Part shown: in pieces, positions 44,378 to 56,690 of the stretch
Numbering within the stretch: the first letter of the stretch is position 1
Layout of the letters: each line of letters starts with the position of its first letter
NCBI RefSeq assembly: GCF_030272615.1
Contig: NC_081408.1
Coordinates: forward strand, 306,903,950-306,967,949
Length of the DNA: 64,000 nt
Source: Cryptomeria japonica
Lineage: Eukaryota > Streptophyta > Pinopsida > Cupressales > Cupressaceae
Direction: 5' to 3'
The notes under the pieces: model-generated
What the model was told of the DNA's origin: nothing
Databases searched by the model: none
The model's input: only the letters and a program-made list of their open reading frames with translations
Translations under genes and position numbers: made by a program

Positions 44378-45436
44378 ATACACACAAAGAGGCCACGAAG
44401 GTGGAAGTATGGGAGGATCAAGTGACGGAGGATTTGGTGGAACTGTGGGATGTTTCCGTCGCTTAGTATGTGCAGAGGGAAGCTCGGGAGTGAGTGGTCC
44501 CTGAGGGCACAGTATGTGAGGAACTCACAGTAAATTTGTTCGTGTTTGATCTTCTTGGGAGCCTTCCTAGACTGCTGGCACGAAACCTCATTGAACGACA
44601 AGAGCAGAGGGAAGAAATCAGTCATGAATGTCGTCGACAACAAATCCTGCTGCAGTACCAAGAAAGGAGCCGTAGGGAAGAAAGAGGGATACGAGTAGAC
44701 GTCGTACCCTTGGCAATCAATGCCCCTATGTCCCAACAAAGACTGACGACGTGGTACCAACGAAGAAGTAGGCGAGGGGTCGGTATGGAGATCCCTACGT
44801 ATCAGAGAACAAAATGAGCAGAGATGTTAGTTGAGGGAGATTGCTGAAGGCTTGGAGAGTCCGAAAAGGCAGAGCAAGAGTCGGAGCGTGAGTCAAAGCT
44901 GTAGGCGGGAGAAGCAGAAACCGTGTACGTGGAACTAGTTGGTAGAGGTTGCGAGCAACTTACCATTGCCGGACGTAGTGAAGGAAGATCTCGCCGACCA
45001 GGCTGCTCACTCGATGTCGAGTGAAGAAACCGGAACTCAGTTTGAGAGCAATCCGTTGGAGCAATCCGACTGTGACGAAGAGGTCGCATGGGATCTGTAG
45101 GGTGAGGTCGCCGAGCTCTTTGAAAGTAATCTGTATAGAATTGGGAGTTTGTCTCTTGCAGAACAGTAAAAAATAGGAGGGCCAAAGACAATAATCCCAA
45201 GGAGGGATTATAGGAGTGAGGGTGACCAAGGTGCGGAGGACAGAGGGGGACGTGTAGAAAGCTGGCGTACAGAGATGAACAGTCCAATCTAGCCGAACGC
45301 ATACGACACCTTCCAGGCGACATATAACACCTTCCAGGCGGCACATAACACCTCCCAAGTGGGACAAAGTATCTTCTAGGTAAAAACAATGGCACACAAC
45401 TAGAACACTCTAGAGTGACAAAAACATACAAGATTC
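44378..45436 (+). other. Leader / gag N-terminal region of large gypsy
   Basis: Arg- and Glu-rich open text on the + strand (44494-44817: RQEQREEISHECRRQQ..., RRSRREERGIRVD) fits a basic gag N-terminus but is much interrupted. Minus-strand ORFs of 145-209 codons here are Ser/Pro-rich and I treat them as antisense shadows. Confidence 0.4.
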
Positions 45437-46635
45437 ATGGGCGACGGGTCAGAGGACCCCGTAGGGCACTGCAAAACATGTGTAACCATTTGGGAAGTGA
45501 ACGATCAAGATGACCAAGATTATTGGTTGAAAGCGTTCCCAACCACTCTTTGGGGGATCACGATTGACTGGTATACGAACCTTGATGCCCAACACAAAAC
45601 AAGTTGGAATGCTTTGAAGAGGGCCTTCCAAGAGGAATTCAAGCTCCCGAGGGATGATAATGAGATTGTGACCGAGATCTATAGTACTAAGCAAGGGAAA
45701 AGTGAAAGTGTTTGGGCCAATAACTATAGGCTGAAGGAGTTGCTAAACAAGATGAAAAATCAGCTGACCAATGGGTTGAAAAAGAGATGGTTTGTGGAGG
45801 GACTCGTACCATCCCTGAGAAGGAAGATGAAGGTCGTCCCTCCGCCATCGTACGAAGAAGCCTACAATAGAGCAATGGACATCGAAAGTGAAATCAAAAT
45901 GTTCAAAGGGAAGAGGAGGGCGAGCAACGACGACGGTAGGAATGAAGATAGTGATGGCGAGTCCAAGACCATATAGGCCCTCCGTAGCGATATGATGAGG
46001 ATGATGAGGGAGTTGAAGGCCGACAAGGAGAATGGCAAAGAGGGTAAAGAACTCTTGTGTATTGATTGCAAGGCAGAAGGTCACACTAAGAGAACATACC
46101 CAGGAAAATCTTTTTGTGACATCTGTCAAGTGCTGGGGCATTCCATCAAGGAATGCCCGTATAATCTAAAAAACACGGAGCACACAAGTGCTCCTCGCCC
46201 AACTGGAGCAAATCACTCCGCCAACCACACCACCCAAACCAACAAACTCTGATGCTTCACCAGGGGGCTATCGCAACAATTGGTGAGGGAATAATCGGTC
46301 CAATACCAACACGCCAAAGATTAAAATCCAGTACGACGCAAAAAGGGCAACCTATGATTCAATGCTGCAAATGTAATGAATGGGGTCACTTTGGTCGAGA
46401 GTGCCAGAATGGAAATAACAATGGGAGTTTTCTTTGTAAGTGGTGCAGACCGGGAAATCATGAGGGCACGAATTGCTCGAAACGAAAGGGGGTGAATATG
46501 CTAGATGTGAAGGAACCAGAGGAGGTACTGGCAATTGCAAGATTGCAGAGCAAGAAGGATGTGTATCCAGATCCCCGTACGGAGAAAGAGAGACTCCGGG
46601 AAGCAAAAGCAGACATTGAATGGGTGATGGCGTAG
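45437..46635 (+). pseudogene. gypsy gag: capsid and zinc knuckles
   Basis: 45437-45976 gives GDGSEDPVGHCKTC..., FPTTLWGITIDWYTNLDAQHKTSWNALKRAFQEEF and a LPRDDNEIV segment, the Retrotrans_gag capsid core. The frame stops at TAG 45974. Text then continues with two CCHC-like units (CIDCKAEGHTKRTYP and CDICQVLGHSIKECP, about 46058-46160). Another frame at 46252-46635 has CCKCNEWGHFGRECQNG and CKWCRPGNHEGTNCS. The number of knuckles, four, is high for a plant gypsy gag. The nucleocapsid portion would package the element RNA. Broken by TAG and frame changes. Confidence 0.85.
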
Positions 46636-47392
46636 GAACAAAGAGCCTTGCACAATGCTGCCAGCACCCCACTTCGGTCAGGGCCTGAAAAGACTATTAT
46701 CAAGTAGATGTTGCAAACCACCGTACCCGTATGGGTATCCGATCTTCTGCAAACAATGCCACAATTGAGGATGGCTCTCATAAATGCAATCGGTGACAAC
46801 ACCGTCGACCAGGAACACCATTCGGTGGCAGCAAAACCACCCAGTACGGACCTCATGACAAAACCAGAACTTCCTGGCACGACTGCCACATACCCCATGC
46901 TGCTCACTGTGAGTATCAGTCGGAAGCCGACTGTGGTGGAAATGGAGATAATGGGGCAGAAATTGACAAACACAATTGTGGACGACGGCTACGGAGTGAA
47001 TGTATTGCCAAAAGAGACATAGAGGGGTCTCGACAAACCAACCCTCTGGCCACCAACCTTCGACCTTGTCGGTGCGGACCAACACAGCATCAAACCTCTT
47101 GGAACCCTCATGGCACAAAAGGTTGTTGTGGGTACACAACATTTCTTCCTTGATTTTGTGGTCATTTTGTTGGAGAGGAAGGACTATGACTCCCTCCTCG
47201 GGAGGGGATGGTTGATTATGGCTAAGGCAAACCATAATTGGAAGAGGAATACACTCTCCATCGAGAGTGAAGGCTAGAAGTACGTAATTGACCTACGGAA
47301 CCAAGCTGTAAGTGAGGAATTGGCATCATCTGATTCCAACTTGGATGACTCGCAGAATGAGGTTCCCAAGAAGGGAGGTGGAGGATGGAACC
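46636..47392 (+). pseudogene. gypsy aspartic protease region, cut off by nested insertion
   Basis: 46708-47022 leads to QKLTNTIVDDGYGVNVLPKE, the retropepsin active-site strand. The family has Asp-Ser/Thr-Gly; here Asp-Asp-Gly, so the catalytic Asp may be present but its neighbour is changed. After TAG at 47020-47022 the frame goes on GLDKPTLWPPTFDLVGADQ, then FFLDFVVILLERKDYDSLLGRGWL (flap-side and C-terminal strands). It runs into an acidic linker that ends abruptly at 47392 where the nested LTR begins. Confidence 0.8.
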
Positions 47393-49670
47393 TGTTGGTG
47401 TACTTTTTATCATATATTGAGCATTAGAATAAAATGTCCCATGATACTCTATCCTCTTGAAAAACCACCGCTTGTGTTAAGATTGCGAGAATATCATATG
47501 GCGATTCCAAGGTTTCTTTTGTCAGGTCTTGACATGTGGATAATCTCAATGGGTATTGTGATATGTTGGTAATACACAAAGGGACTTACGCTTGGCTTGT
47601 TCAATTCACAATAGAGTTTTATCGTTTGGATTCGGATCATAGACTTAAAGAAAACTAAAAAGGAGATAAGGTTTAGAAATTCTAATCTATTGCTAAGAAT
47701 TCAAGAGACGGTATTGACTAGGTGATTTCAATAAACAACACTTTGCTTCACCATATTTAGGACAACTACACAAAGTGAGTGCGATCTTTGAGGGATGTGC
47801 TTATGATTTTCATACTTATGAATAATACCAACAATTGAACAATTTTACTCGAAGTAGAAGTTAAATCCTTCACAAAATAAGCTTAGACTAACTTTACACA
47901 ATGAACAAAAATCATCTGTTCATCAAAAGTATGAGCGGAAATTCACCATAAATCAATACTTATCAAATCTTGCATTCTTCTAACATACATGAAATAAAAT
48001 CTAAACAATGATGAGGGATAAGAACCATGCCAACTCCAAAATAAAAGAGGTAATAACCATCAATTTGAATAATGCATTACTTATTACTTTGGCGATTGTA
48101 TGCAACAATTTAGTTATCTCATCATGTTTTGCAACATGCTCCCATAATTTACAAATGAGGGGTTGAGCTCAATTTATAGGCTCCCCAATTACAATTTAAT
48201 GGCCAAGATTGATTTCCAATCAACGGTCAAAATTAAAGCAACCTAACCCTAATCAAAGTTTTCCAAAATAGATCAAATATCTGTCCGATGAGAGACAAGT
48301 GGCACAAGATGCTATCTTTTAGGATTGCACCCCCTTCTTCTGTTGAGAGGTAGTGTGTTCAATGAACTTGGACATGTTGACTTGAATTTCCCAATTTGTG
48401 CCGAAAAATTTGCCCTAAGTATAGAAATTTGTCTGGAATACTTTTGTTGCCACCAATTTGTGTTGCACGCGGGAGCTTGTCTTTGACTCTTCAGAAATGA
48501 AATCCTTCAAGAAATCTGGAATTTCCTTCCATACTTTCGCCAAGTCTGAAGACTTTTCCTTCTTTATGCCTGGCGACTCTTTCAGGTGCCTTGAATTTGG
48601 AGAAGAATTTGATTCATGTGCTTGTCTTGTCAATTTATTTCTTCCTGTCATGGTAGACTTGGATAAGTCGAGCCAACCTTTGTTTATGCTTTAATCTTTC
48701 TTCCATGCCTTGGCATGCTTCGTGTCAATTTGTTTGCCCTTGGACTTGGAATGTTCTTGGACAATCATTTCCTTGTGTTTGGTGGATTTGGAAAAGTTTG
48801 GACATGTGACTTTTCACACATCGCCCCATTGCAAATGGGAACCCCCTACTTTTTAGGCCCTCTGGGTCTTTTGGCTTTCGTTTTTGGGTCTTTTCATAGT
48901 AGTCTCGTCAGTCTCTCTAAGTTTTCAAGTGAGGGGTCAATTTGATCAAGTCTGCTTTTCGTTTGAGTGATTTGATTAAATCTAGGGCTTGTTTTGGCTA
49001 TTTTAGGGTTTCTGCCTTTAGTCCTAGATTTTAGGGGTTTCTTTAAGGGTTTTGGAAAAACTGAACATACAACTGGAATCAGGACCCTTCTAGGAACCTC
49101 CCAGTAAAATTTGAGCCAAAACGGAGCAACTTTCTATTTTTAGAAAGTTCCTACTCTTTAGGGATTTTAGTGAGTCCCGGAATGTCGTCATTTTGCCAAA
49201 AGTCAAACTTACTATTTTTTGTAATTTCTATTTTTAATAAGTTTCTATTTATAGAAAGTCATTTTGTGTCCCGTTCTAGGGATCTAACACTGACGCTTTG
49301 AAGGTTTCTATTTTTGGAAGTTCATTTTTTGGCAGGACCATTTAGGCGAAGTGATGAAGGCCAAGCATTCACGACTACTTTTAATTCCGGAAAGTCAGAA
49401 AGTAGACAGAGAGTCAAAAAATGGCTAAGTGTTGAAAGCCCAGTCCAAGAATGAGAAGCTCAAAAAATCATCCAAGTCTGGAAAGCAACATAAAAATCCT
49501 TCAGCAAATCAATTTGACATCCAAATGAAGGAGTCTGGTATCAAGGAGGGAAGAAAAGATGAATTTCCTTCCCTTAAGCAATCTAGCGCTCAAGCTAGGA
49601 AGAGGACCCGAATAGTAAGGGGTCATGGAAAAATCAAAATGCATTGAGTTCCAAGCCTAAGTCACAGTTC

Positions 49671-50366
49671 CGCCCTAGAAAGTAATAGGGCGCCAAAACC
49701 ACCCCGCCATGGAATTCATGAAAAGTCAATATTCGTTCCTCCTAGCAATAGTCCACCCTAGGCATGGCAAGGGTGCCAAATTCACATAATCTTGGAAAGA
49801 GTGCTCAAGGAAGGAAATCCTAGCCTTGGTCAAAATATTGCCCAAGAAGGTCATAGGGCGCTAAAGTTGAGGGTCCTTGGAATGCATTGAAATATGATGA
49901 ATCCTTGACAGTGATAAAAATCCGCCCAAGGCATGGTGAAGGTGCCAAATCCAAGGGATGGTGGAAAGTCCAAACGAAGTATGAATTCCTCCACAAGCAA
50001 GAATAACACCTAAGAAGGTGATAGGGCGCTAAAGAAGGTAATCCATGGAGAGCATGGAAAATGCCAAGTTCCATGCACAATTAAAAATGGCGCCCATGTC
50101 TTGAGATAGGCGCTAAACTAAGGCACTCATGGAGAACTTTGAAAATTGTGAATTCCCTGAACTTAGTCAGATTCCGCCCTGCTCCTCAGGAGGGCACCAA
50201 AAGTCAAGTAGCAAGGAAAATTTGGAAGTCATTGAATTCCTTGACCAAAGGGAAATAGCGCCCTAGGGAAGAAGGAGGCGCCAAAGGGAGGTAATGAAGG
50301 AGAAAGTTAAAAATCATGAATTCCTCCCTCAATGTAGAATACTGCCCAAAGTGTCAGGAGGGCACC
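49671..50366 (+). repeat. Nine-copy 84-bp tandem array with GC-rich inverted repeat in each unit
   Basis: Units begin with CGCCC-type words at 49671, 49754, 49839, 49923, 50006, 50090, 50174, 50258 and 50343, spacings 83-85 bp. Each has a CGCCC(T/A)... arm, about 12-15 nt, then AGGGCGCC(AAA), forming a short stem-loop (clearest at 49671-49694 and 50258-50282). Between them lie GGAGAAAG and GAATTCCT words. Sequence between units is diverged but the spacing is kept. Confidence 0.9.
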
Positions 50367-51287
50367 AAACCAAGGTATCAATGGAGAACAAGAATTTCAT
50401 CCATCAAAGTCAAAATTCTATACCCAGTTAGGAATATTGAAAATTCTTCCAAGGCTTGGAAATGATAAAGTCCACCATGAAGAGTGAATTCTATGCCTAA
50501 GTTGGAAAACAAAAAATTGTCTAAGAAATGAAAATCCAAGGGTCAAGAAGGAATGGAAAAGCAGAAATCCCTGCGGGAATTTCTTAGAAAAATCCATTTT
50601 TAGACACCAAATCTTGTCTGAATTTCAAAATTTTTGCAGATTTGGATTCGTAGGAGAATTTTCTTTCTCCTTGACCAAAACCCTAATTTTGTGAAAGATC
50701 CCTAAAAAATAGAAGATATTGGAAAATTGTTGAAAATCTCCTCCAAGGCAAGGAGAGTTGAAAAACTTAAAAAAAAATGCTTCCAGAGTCAAAGATTCTC
50801 TCTCTTGAAGTTCTCCCTCCAAGCATTTCTCGCCAAGTGGCAGCTAGGTCAGCACATATGGAATTAATGACAGATTCCTTGTGCTATGGTCGTCACGTCC
50901 AGGAGATGATGGTGCATTTATGTCTTCGTGGTGGTGCACTTATTATGGGGATATCTTGACCAAGTGGTGGACCAGTCAATGCATGTTGAATGCGTAAAAA
51001 AATCTTTTGCATGCAACCGTTGTATTAATGATTTTATGACAGATTCCTGCCACATGTAGCCGTCGTGTGGAGAATGATGGACATTTATTCCTACATGGAA
51101 TATTCATTGTATTTTGGGTAAATCTGATGTAATGGGGTGCATTTAATGCACTGATGGACGCCATTTTTGGGCTTTTAGAATAATTGTATGTGGGCTTAGT
51201 GGGCATTAATAGCCGATTCCCACCTTGTTGCATCTTGAGTGGGGAGTCTTTAGGGTTTGCATGTAGTCAATGCTAGGAGCCGAATGC

Positions 51288-51298
51288 CTATATAAAGG
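51288..51298 (+). promoter_or_regulatory. Putative LTR TATA box (copy 2)
   Basis: CTATATAAAGG, followed about 14 bp later by CTCATTTGTAAGGA. The same pair occurs at 15601-15630 (copy 1) and about 48185-48150 on the minus strand (copy 3). Conservation in three diverged copies supports a promoter role. Confidence 0.6.
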
Positions 51299-54200
51299 GG
51301 TGACCTCCCTCATTTGTAAGGAGGGAGCTTTGTATGAAATTGTTGCGATAAGTTTTTGAGATAATAATAGTGAAACATTGTTCTTTGATAGTGTCCACTT
51401 AAGTTATTTTTTCAAAAGTTGCATGGTTTCACCTTCCTCGCTTAGAGTAGAATTTTATTTTCTCAGTTGTTAGATAAAGTGTTTGGATATGAATGGAGAA
51501 TGTAATGGTGTTTGATGAATTTCCATGGTTCATACTTTTTGCATCTTGTTGATTGTAAGTTGTAGTGTAAAGTTAGCATGAACCCCCAAATTTGTGCTAA
51601 TTTCGATTGTGAATGGTCGTTTGGATTGCATCGTGTTGGTATTCAAATGCACTTTCTCAATATGAAAATTTTTCAACATCCTCAGAAGATTACATTGGTT
51701 CTTGTGGAGTTGTAGTTTATCTTAGCGAAGCAGAGCTTGTTTTTTTTTGGAATTTGTCCACCAAAGCATTAATTGTTGATATCATGGCCCTTAGGAATAG
51801 ATTTAGATCCTTTTGAACCCTTTTCCCTTTATTTTCAGTTCAGTTTAGTTTAGTCCATTCGAAGCAGCAGCATCACAAAATTGCCATATCCGATGATGGA
51901 GTTCCAGCCACAACAAAGAAGTGAAAGAATGATGCAAACGAAAGGTCCCTTGGATTACCAACAATCACATCAGCCAATTGAGTCACGTCTGTAGCATAAA
52001 GGAACCTTGGAGTTGATTGTTTGAACTTCTTGCAATCTTAGCTTGCAATCACACTTTGATCAAGAGAGAGTGAAGTGACCGTTAGGCAACTTTATTCTGT
52101 GTTCGACGTAGTCATAAAAAACACGTCAAGAGGATAGTCATGGGCCTTCTTGTATTTTGGCAGATTTGGAAATATGATCGGACAATTTGTTTTCGAATTT
52201 TCCTTGATCTTGATTTATGGCGATCTTGGATGAATACATGCCATCTTTATGCTTGCTTAGCAAATTTCCTCTTGGCAAGGCGGAATTTACACATCCTTGG
52301 ACAAGTTTCAATTTGTGTCTTATTTTATTGGACAAACCTTGGCTAATCTTTTCCTTCCAAGGCGAACTTGGATTGCCTTGTCTTCATGGATCAGATTTGG
52401 AGGTCTCATCACTCGGCTTTATTTATTCTTTCCATGTCATGTGCTTGGAAGATCATTCTCCAAGCCTTCTCTTTTTATTATCCAACTTGATTGCTTGGAA
52501 GTTTAGACAATTTGTTTTGCTTTATTCCTCAGTGAATTTGGATAACATTCTTCCTTAACCCTGGTAGGGCGGACTTTCTTGAATCTTGGACATGAATGAT
52601 TTGTTCTTGGAAGATCATTAGTCATTCCTTCTCAGGCGGACTTAGAAGACAAGACATGTTCTTCTTTGTTGGCGAATTGGAATATGCTAAGACATATTAC
52701 TTTGTCTTTGTGCTCACCAAACTTCCAATCTGTTACCTTTTAATTTGCTGTCTATGATGAACTTGGATGAGTCTTGGACATGTCAAACTTATTGAGTGCT
52801 TCCTTCAACCTTTTGGAATGCTTTGTTTCCTATCTCCATGCAAATTTTGTTGTCTCTGTCAGAAGTCTAATAATCTGATCAAGTTCTATCATGTTTGGAA
52901 GTTGCTTACTTTGCTCATCCTTGGCGAATTCTGGACATAGGCTTATGCTACAACTTTGGCGAATTTGGATGATGTCTTGACATGTTCATTGCTAACTTGG
53001 AAGGCGGATTTGGATGAGAATTTGAACATGTCTAGGCAGACTTGGCAAAAGACTTTGCCATGTGCTCATGCTTTGTTGCCTTGGACGAACCTTAGACAAT
53101 CACCTTCCAACTTTCTTGACCTCGTGTAGGAGTTTGACTATCTCTTGCCAAGAGTTAATTAACCAATGGTAGGAGTTTACCATGTGTCTGACAATTTTAC
53201 TTGCCTAGGCGGACTTTGATCATGCTTGGAAGGAATTCATCTTCTCCTTGTCATGCCAACTTGGAAGATTCCATGCCAAGGCGAACTTGGAAGATTGTTG
53301 CACATGTTCAAGGTGGACTTGGATAGTTCTTAGACATGCTAGACTTGGCAAACTTTGTCAATTTGTGTTTGCTCTTTGTCATGACCTTCTTCATATTTTC
53401 CTTAGGCTGGGCGAAGTTTGAAAACCCTTTGCCAACCTTAATTTGTCTTCATCATGGCGGATTTGGAAGAAGTCTGATTGCCATATTCTGATCAATTCCC
53501 ATCATGCTTTTCTTTATGGCTAGCAAACTTCATTGGTACTTTGCTGCCTTAACCTGCAAAAACACGTGAAAATTCCATATTATTTTCAGATTTTAATTCT
53601 GATTTTTAATTCTCTTTTCTGAAAATTTCACTTTCAGCTTGTCAAAAGGTTAAATTTCTGCGAAAAAGCGGACTGAAAGTGAAGGATTTGGTCAAGAAAT
53701 TGATAAAATTGAGAGAAATAAGACAGAGAGGTAAGAAAATTCAGTCGGATTGAATCTTTGAATGACTGAAATTTACCTTCAACTGTGAAATTCTGTCTTA
53801 AAATCTAAAAAAAAAGCACCGAATTTCTTGATTTCAACACTTGAAGAATTTTATTCTTGAAAATTTCTCTTCAAAAATTCACAAATTTTGAGAGAAAACT
53901 TCTTCTCAATTGCTCTCCAAATTCTCAACCTGGATAATGAATTGTGAAAATGAGTTGGTTGAAAATATATAGTCTAGGATTCCTTAACTTCTAAGTTTTA
54001 TTTTTGTTTTATTGTTTTTATTTTTATTTTTTAAATTATTTTATTATTTTTTCTCTCAAAAAGTCATCTTTATCAAGGAATCTTCTAGAACTTTCTTTAA
54101 ATTTCCAAAATTCTAGAAGTTTTTTTTTGGAATATTTCTAAGTGTTGAAAAATAATCCTTGAAAATAATTAGTTTATTTTATTTTATTTTTAATTTTTTC

Positions 54201-55049
54201 CAACATGGTCTAACCTCAAGTAGGAGTTTAACTAACTCTTGTCAAGAGTCAATTAACCATTGGTAGGAGTTTACCAAGTATCGGACATTTTTGCTTGATC
54301 AACTTCCTTATGCCTTGGCAGACTTGACTGATCATCTGCCATTTTCATTTCTTCAACTTAGGTGAAATTTTCAATGTGCCATATCCCAATGTTACCTTTA
54401 TACTTGATCATCAGTTTATTTGGAACAAAACCCTAATTAGGGTTTCCACCTTGCTTTTTGCACTTCGAGACCTAATTTTTGAAATCTGAGAACATGGGTA
54501 GCAATAATTTGGCATGGAGATCAAAACCCTAATCTCAGAAAAAAGCAAAAAAGCAACCCTTGCTTTTTATACTTAGAAGCAACAATTTTCAAATCTAAAG
54601 ACATGGACAGGACTGATATGGCCTAAAGAACAAAACCCTAATCTCAGGAAAAAGCAAAAATTTCGAAGCCCTACTTTTTATACCTAGAGACGATTTTCAA
54701 AGTCCGACAACATGGGCAATAATGAAATAGCCCAAGGAACAAAACCCATATGCCACTTTCAGAAATTCAGAAAAAACGAAACAGCAGAAATTTCTAAAAA
54801 TAGAAAGTTGTCAAAAATGACCCAAAGCAATTGCGATCCTCGTCCTTCAGACCTTCCAAGCACTTTGACTACATTCATACATGACTCTAAGCATGATTTC
54901 TCAACTTGGCTCGGGATGAATTCTCAAAAACTCTAGCTCCTCATTGTAAAAAGATTGGTGATTAGCAGCTACAACGCCAAAGAAAAACCCAAAAAGAAAA
55001 AAAAGGGGGTCCCCATTTGCAGTGGGGCGATGTGTGAAAAAGGTCACAA

Positions 55050-56690
55050 GACAACCCAATGACGAAGGGGTATTGGAATTAGAAGGATGCTCTGAGGATG
55101 AAACCAGTTCTCTGGCCGAACTTTTTCACTGGCAAATGGAAGACTACAAAATGTTCTATCTGGAGTGCCACATGCTGCGGATATGCAAGATCAAAGAGTC
55201 AGGTGATGGTACGAAGGATGCAACATTCCCTCCGGAGTATAGGGAGTACTGTGAGGGTGTGGCACGGGTGGATGAAACACACGCCCATCGGTTTGAACGG
55301 GATAAGGCTATCAAGTACGAAGAATCAAATGTGAAGAGGGTCAACTTGGGCAAGGAGGACGATCGGAAGGTGATACCTATAGGGATGACTGGAACCCCGT
55401 ACTCAAAGCAACAACCTTCAAAATATTCATGGAGTACAAGGTCGTCTTCGTCTAGACGTACAAGGATTTGAAGGGGATACCTTCGGAGTTGTTCTTACAC
55501 CGCATACCCCTTGTACCCAGAGCCCAGCCCGTACGGAGGAGGCCATACAGAATGAATAAGAATTATGCAGCAAAGGTGAATGAAGAAATTGAGAAGATGC
55601 TGGAGACTGGAATTATCTTCAAGGTGATTGGATATCGCCAATTGTCATCTCTCTAAAGAAGGAAGCAAACCGGATTAGGATATGTGTGGACTTTCAATGC
55701 TTGAATGCTATGACTATCAAGGACCCGTTCCCAATTCCGTTCACTGACAACATTTTGGAGGAGGTAGCGGGCCACGAGATTTACTCATTCCTGGACGAAT
55801 TTTCTGGATATAACCAGATCAATATCGCGGAAGAAGATAAGCTGAAAACGACATTCATAGTGGAGGATGGAGTATATGCATACAATCGGATGCCCTTCGG
55901 CCTGTGTAATGCTCCAACAACCTTCCAGTAGATCATATTGCATATTTTTGATGGGATGTCGGTTGGAAGTTTCAAGGCATTCCTCGATGACTGGTCTATC
56001 TACAGTAAGAACTAAACCCATTTGAATGCATTTGGGGAATGCATGGAGAGATGTTGACGGGCTCGATTGGCCCTGAACCCCAAGAAGTGCCGATTCATGG
56101 TACCACAAGGGAAGCTGTTGGGGCACATTGTGTGCAATGAAGGGTTGAAGATAGATCCTGACAAGGTAGGGGTGATTGTGAACATGGAGAGTCCAGTGGA
56201 TGTCACGGGGGTGAAATCCTTTCTCGGGCATGTCGGCTACTATAGGAGGTTTATCAAGAGCTTTGCACAAGTATCCTGTCCATTGGACAAGCTGACAAGG
56301 AAGGGAGAACCGTTCAAGTGGGGGATGGAGTAGGAAGAAGCTTTCAAGGAGTTAAAATTGCGACTGGTGAGTGTACCAATCCTTGCATACCCCGACTGGA
56401 ACAAGGAGTTCAACGTTCACGTGGATGTCTCCAGTTATGCCATCGGTGCCACTCTGGCACAGGTGGGCGTACAGGGATTGGATCACCCCATTTTTTTCGC
56501 CAGTTGTTTGCTTTCGAAGGCCGAGCGGAACTACAACACGACAGAGAGGGAGCCACTAAGAATGGTGTACCTCGTACAAACGTTCCGCCACTACCTCCTT
56601 GCAACACCATTCACTTTTTATGTGGACCATCAAGCTCTGATGTATTTGGCAAATAAGCCAATAATCCAAGGACGGGTAAGCCGATAGTTG
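55050..56690 (+). pseudogene. gypsy reverse transcriptase and RNase H
   Basis: A pre-RT linker (FHWQMEDYKMFYLECHML) leads to RT text in family order. It includes HRIPLVPRAQPVRRRPYRMN (about 55500-55555), DFQCLNAMTIKDPFPIPFTD (55685-55745), FSGYNQINIAEEDKLKTTF, YNRMPFGLCNAPTTFQ (55880-55928), then FLDDWSIYS holding the paired catalytic Asp, LALNPKKCRFM and FLGHVGYYRRFIK. RNase H begins PILAYPDWNKEFNVHVDVSSYAIGATLAQ and includes STTERE-like TTEREPLRMVY. Stops include 55929, 56015, 56054 and 56331. The frame also shifts near 55470 and 55630. Inactive. Confidence 0.9.

Larger units (their letters stand above)
48805..52131 (+). repeat. Giant LTR (copy 2, plus orientation), solo, with 5-bp TSD
   Basis: 3327 bp from TGTGACTTTTCACACATCGC to AAACACGTCAAGA. 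Flanks GGACA (48800-48804) and GGATA (52132-52136) are a target duplication with one C/T difference. There is no internal coding region or second LTR, so this is a solo LTR left by LTR-LTR recombination. The U3-like part contains the 84-bp array. The promoter-like core TATATAAAGG is at 51288-51298, followed by CTCATTTGTAAGGA. Confidence 0.85.
47393..55050 (-). repeat. Giant LTR (copy 3, minus orientation), split by copy 2
   Basis: On the minus strand it begins TGTGACCTTTTTCACACATCG at 55048. It carries a TATA region (CCTATAAATT at about 48180-48170) followed by CTCATTTGTAA, and ends ...GTACACCAACA at 47393. Excluding the nested copy (48805-52136) it is about 4.3 kb, close to copy 1. The part at 52140-53560 is a degenerate array of GGCGAACTTGG-type words about 70-80 bp apart. 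Flanks GAACC (47388-47392) and CAACC (55052-55056) differ at one base and could be the target duplication; the exact right end (55048 or 55051) is uncertain. It interrupts the gypsy between protease and RT. Confidence 0.75.

Noticed and set aside
44317-45431. Long minus-strand ORFs (147, 209 and 145 codons) opposite the gypsy leader
   Set aside because: Ser/Pro/Leu-rich, overlapping in two frames, antisense to a basic gag-like region, with no recognisable domain. They are best explained as shadows of the codon bias of the sense strand.
48805-55048. One large DNA transposon with ~45-bp inverted ends (TGTGAC...CGCCCC)
   Set aside because: The inverted ends are explained better by two LTRs of one family in opposite orientation. 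The left one has its own end and TSD at 52131-52136, and the right one continues to 47393.
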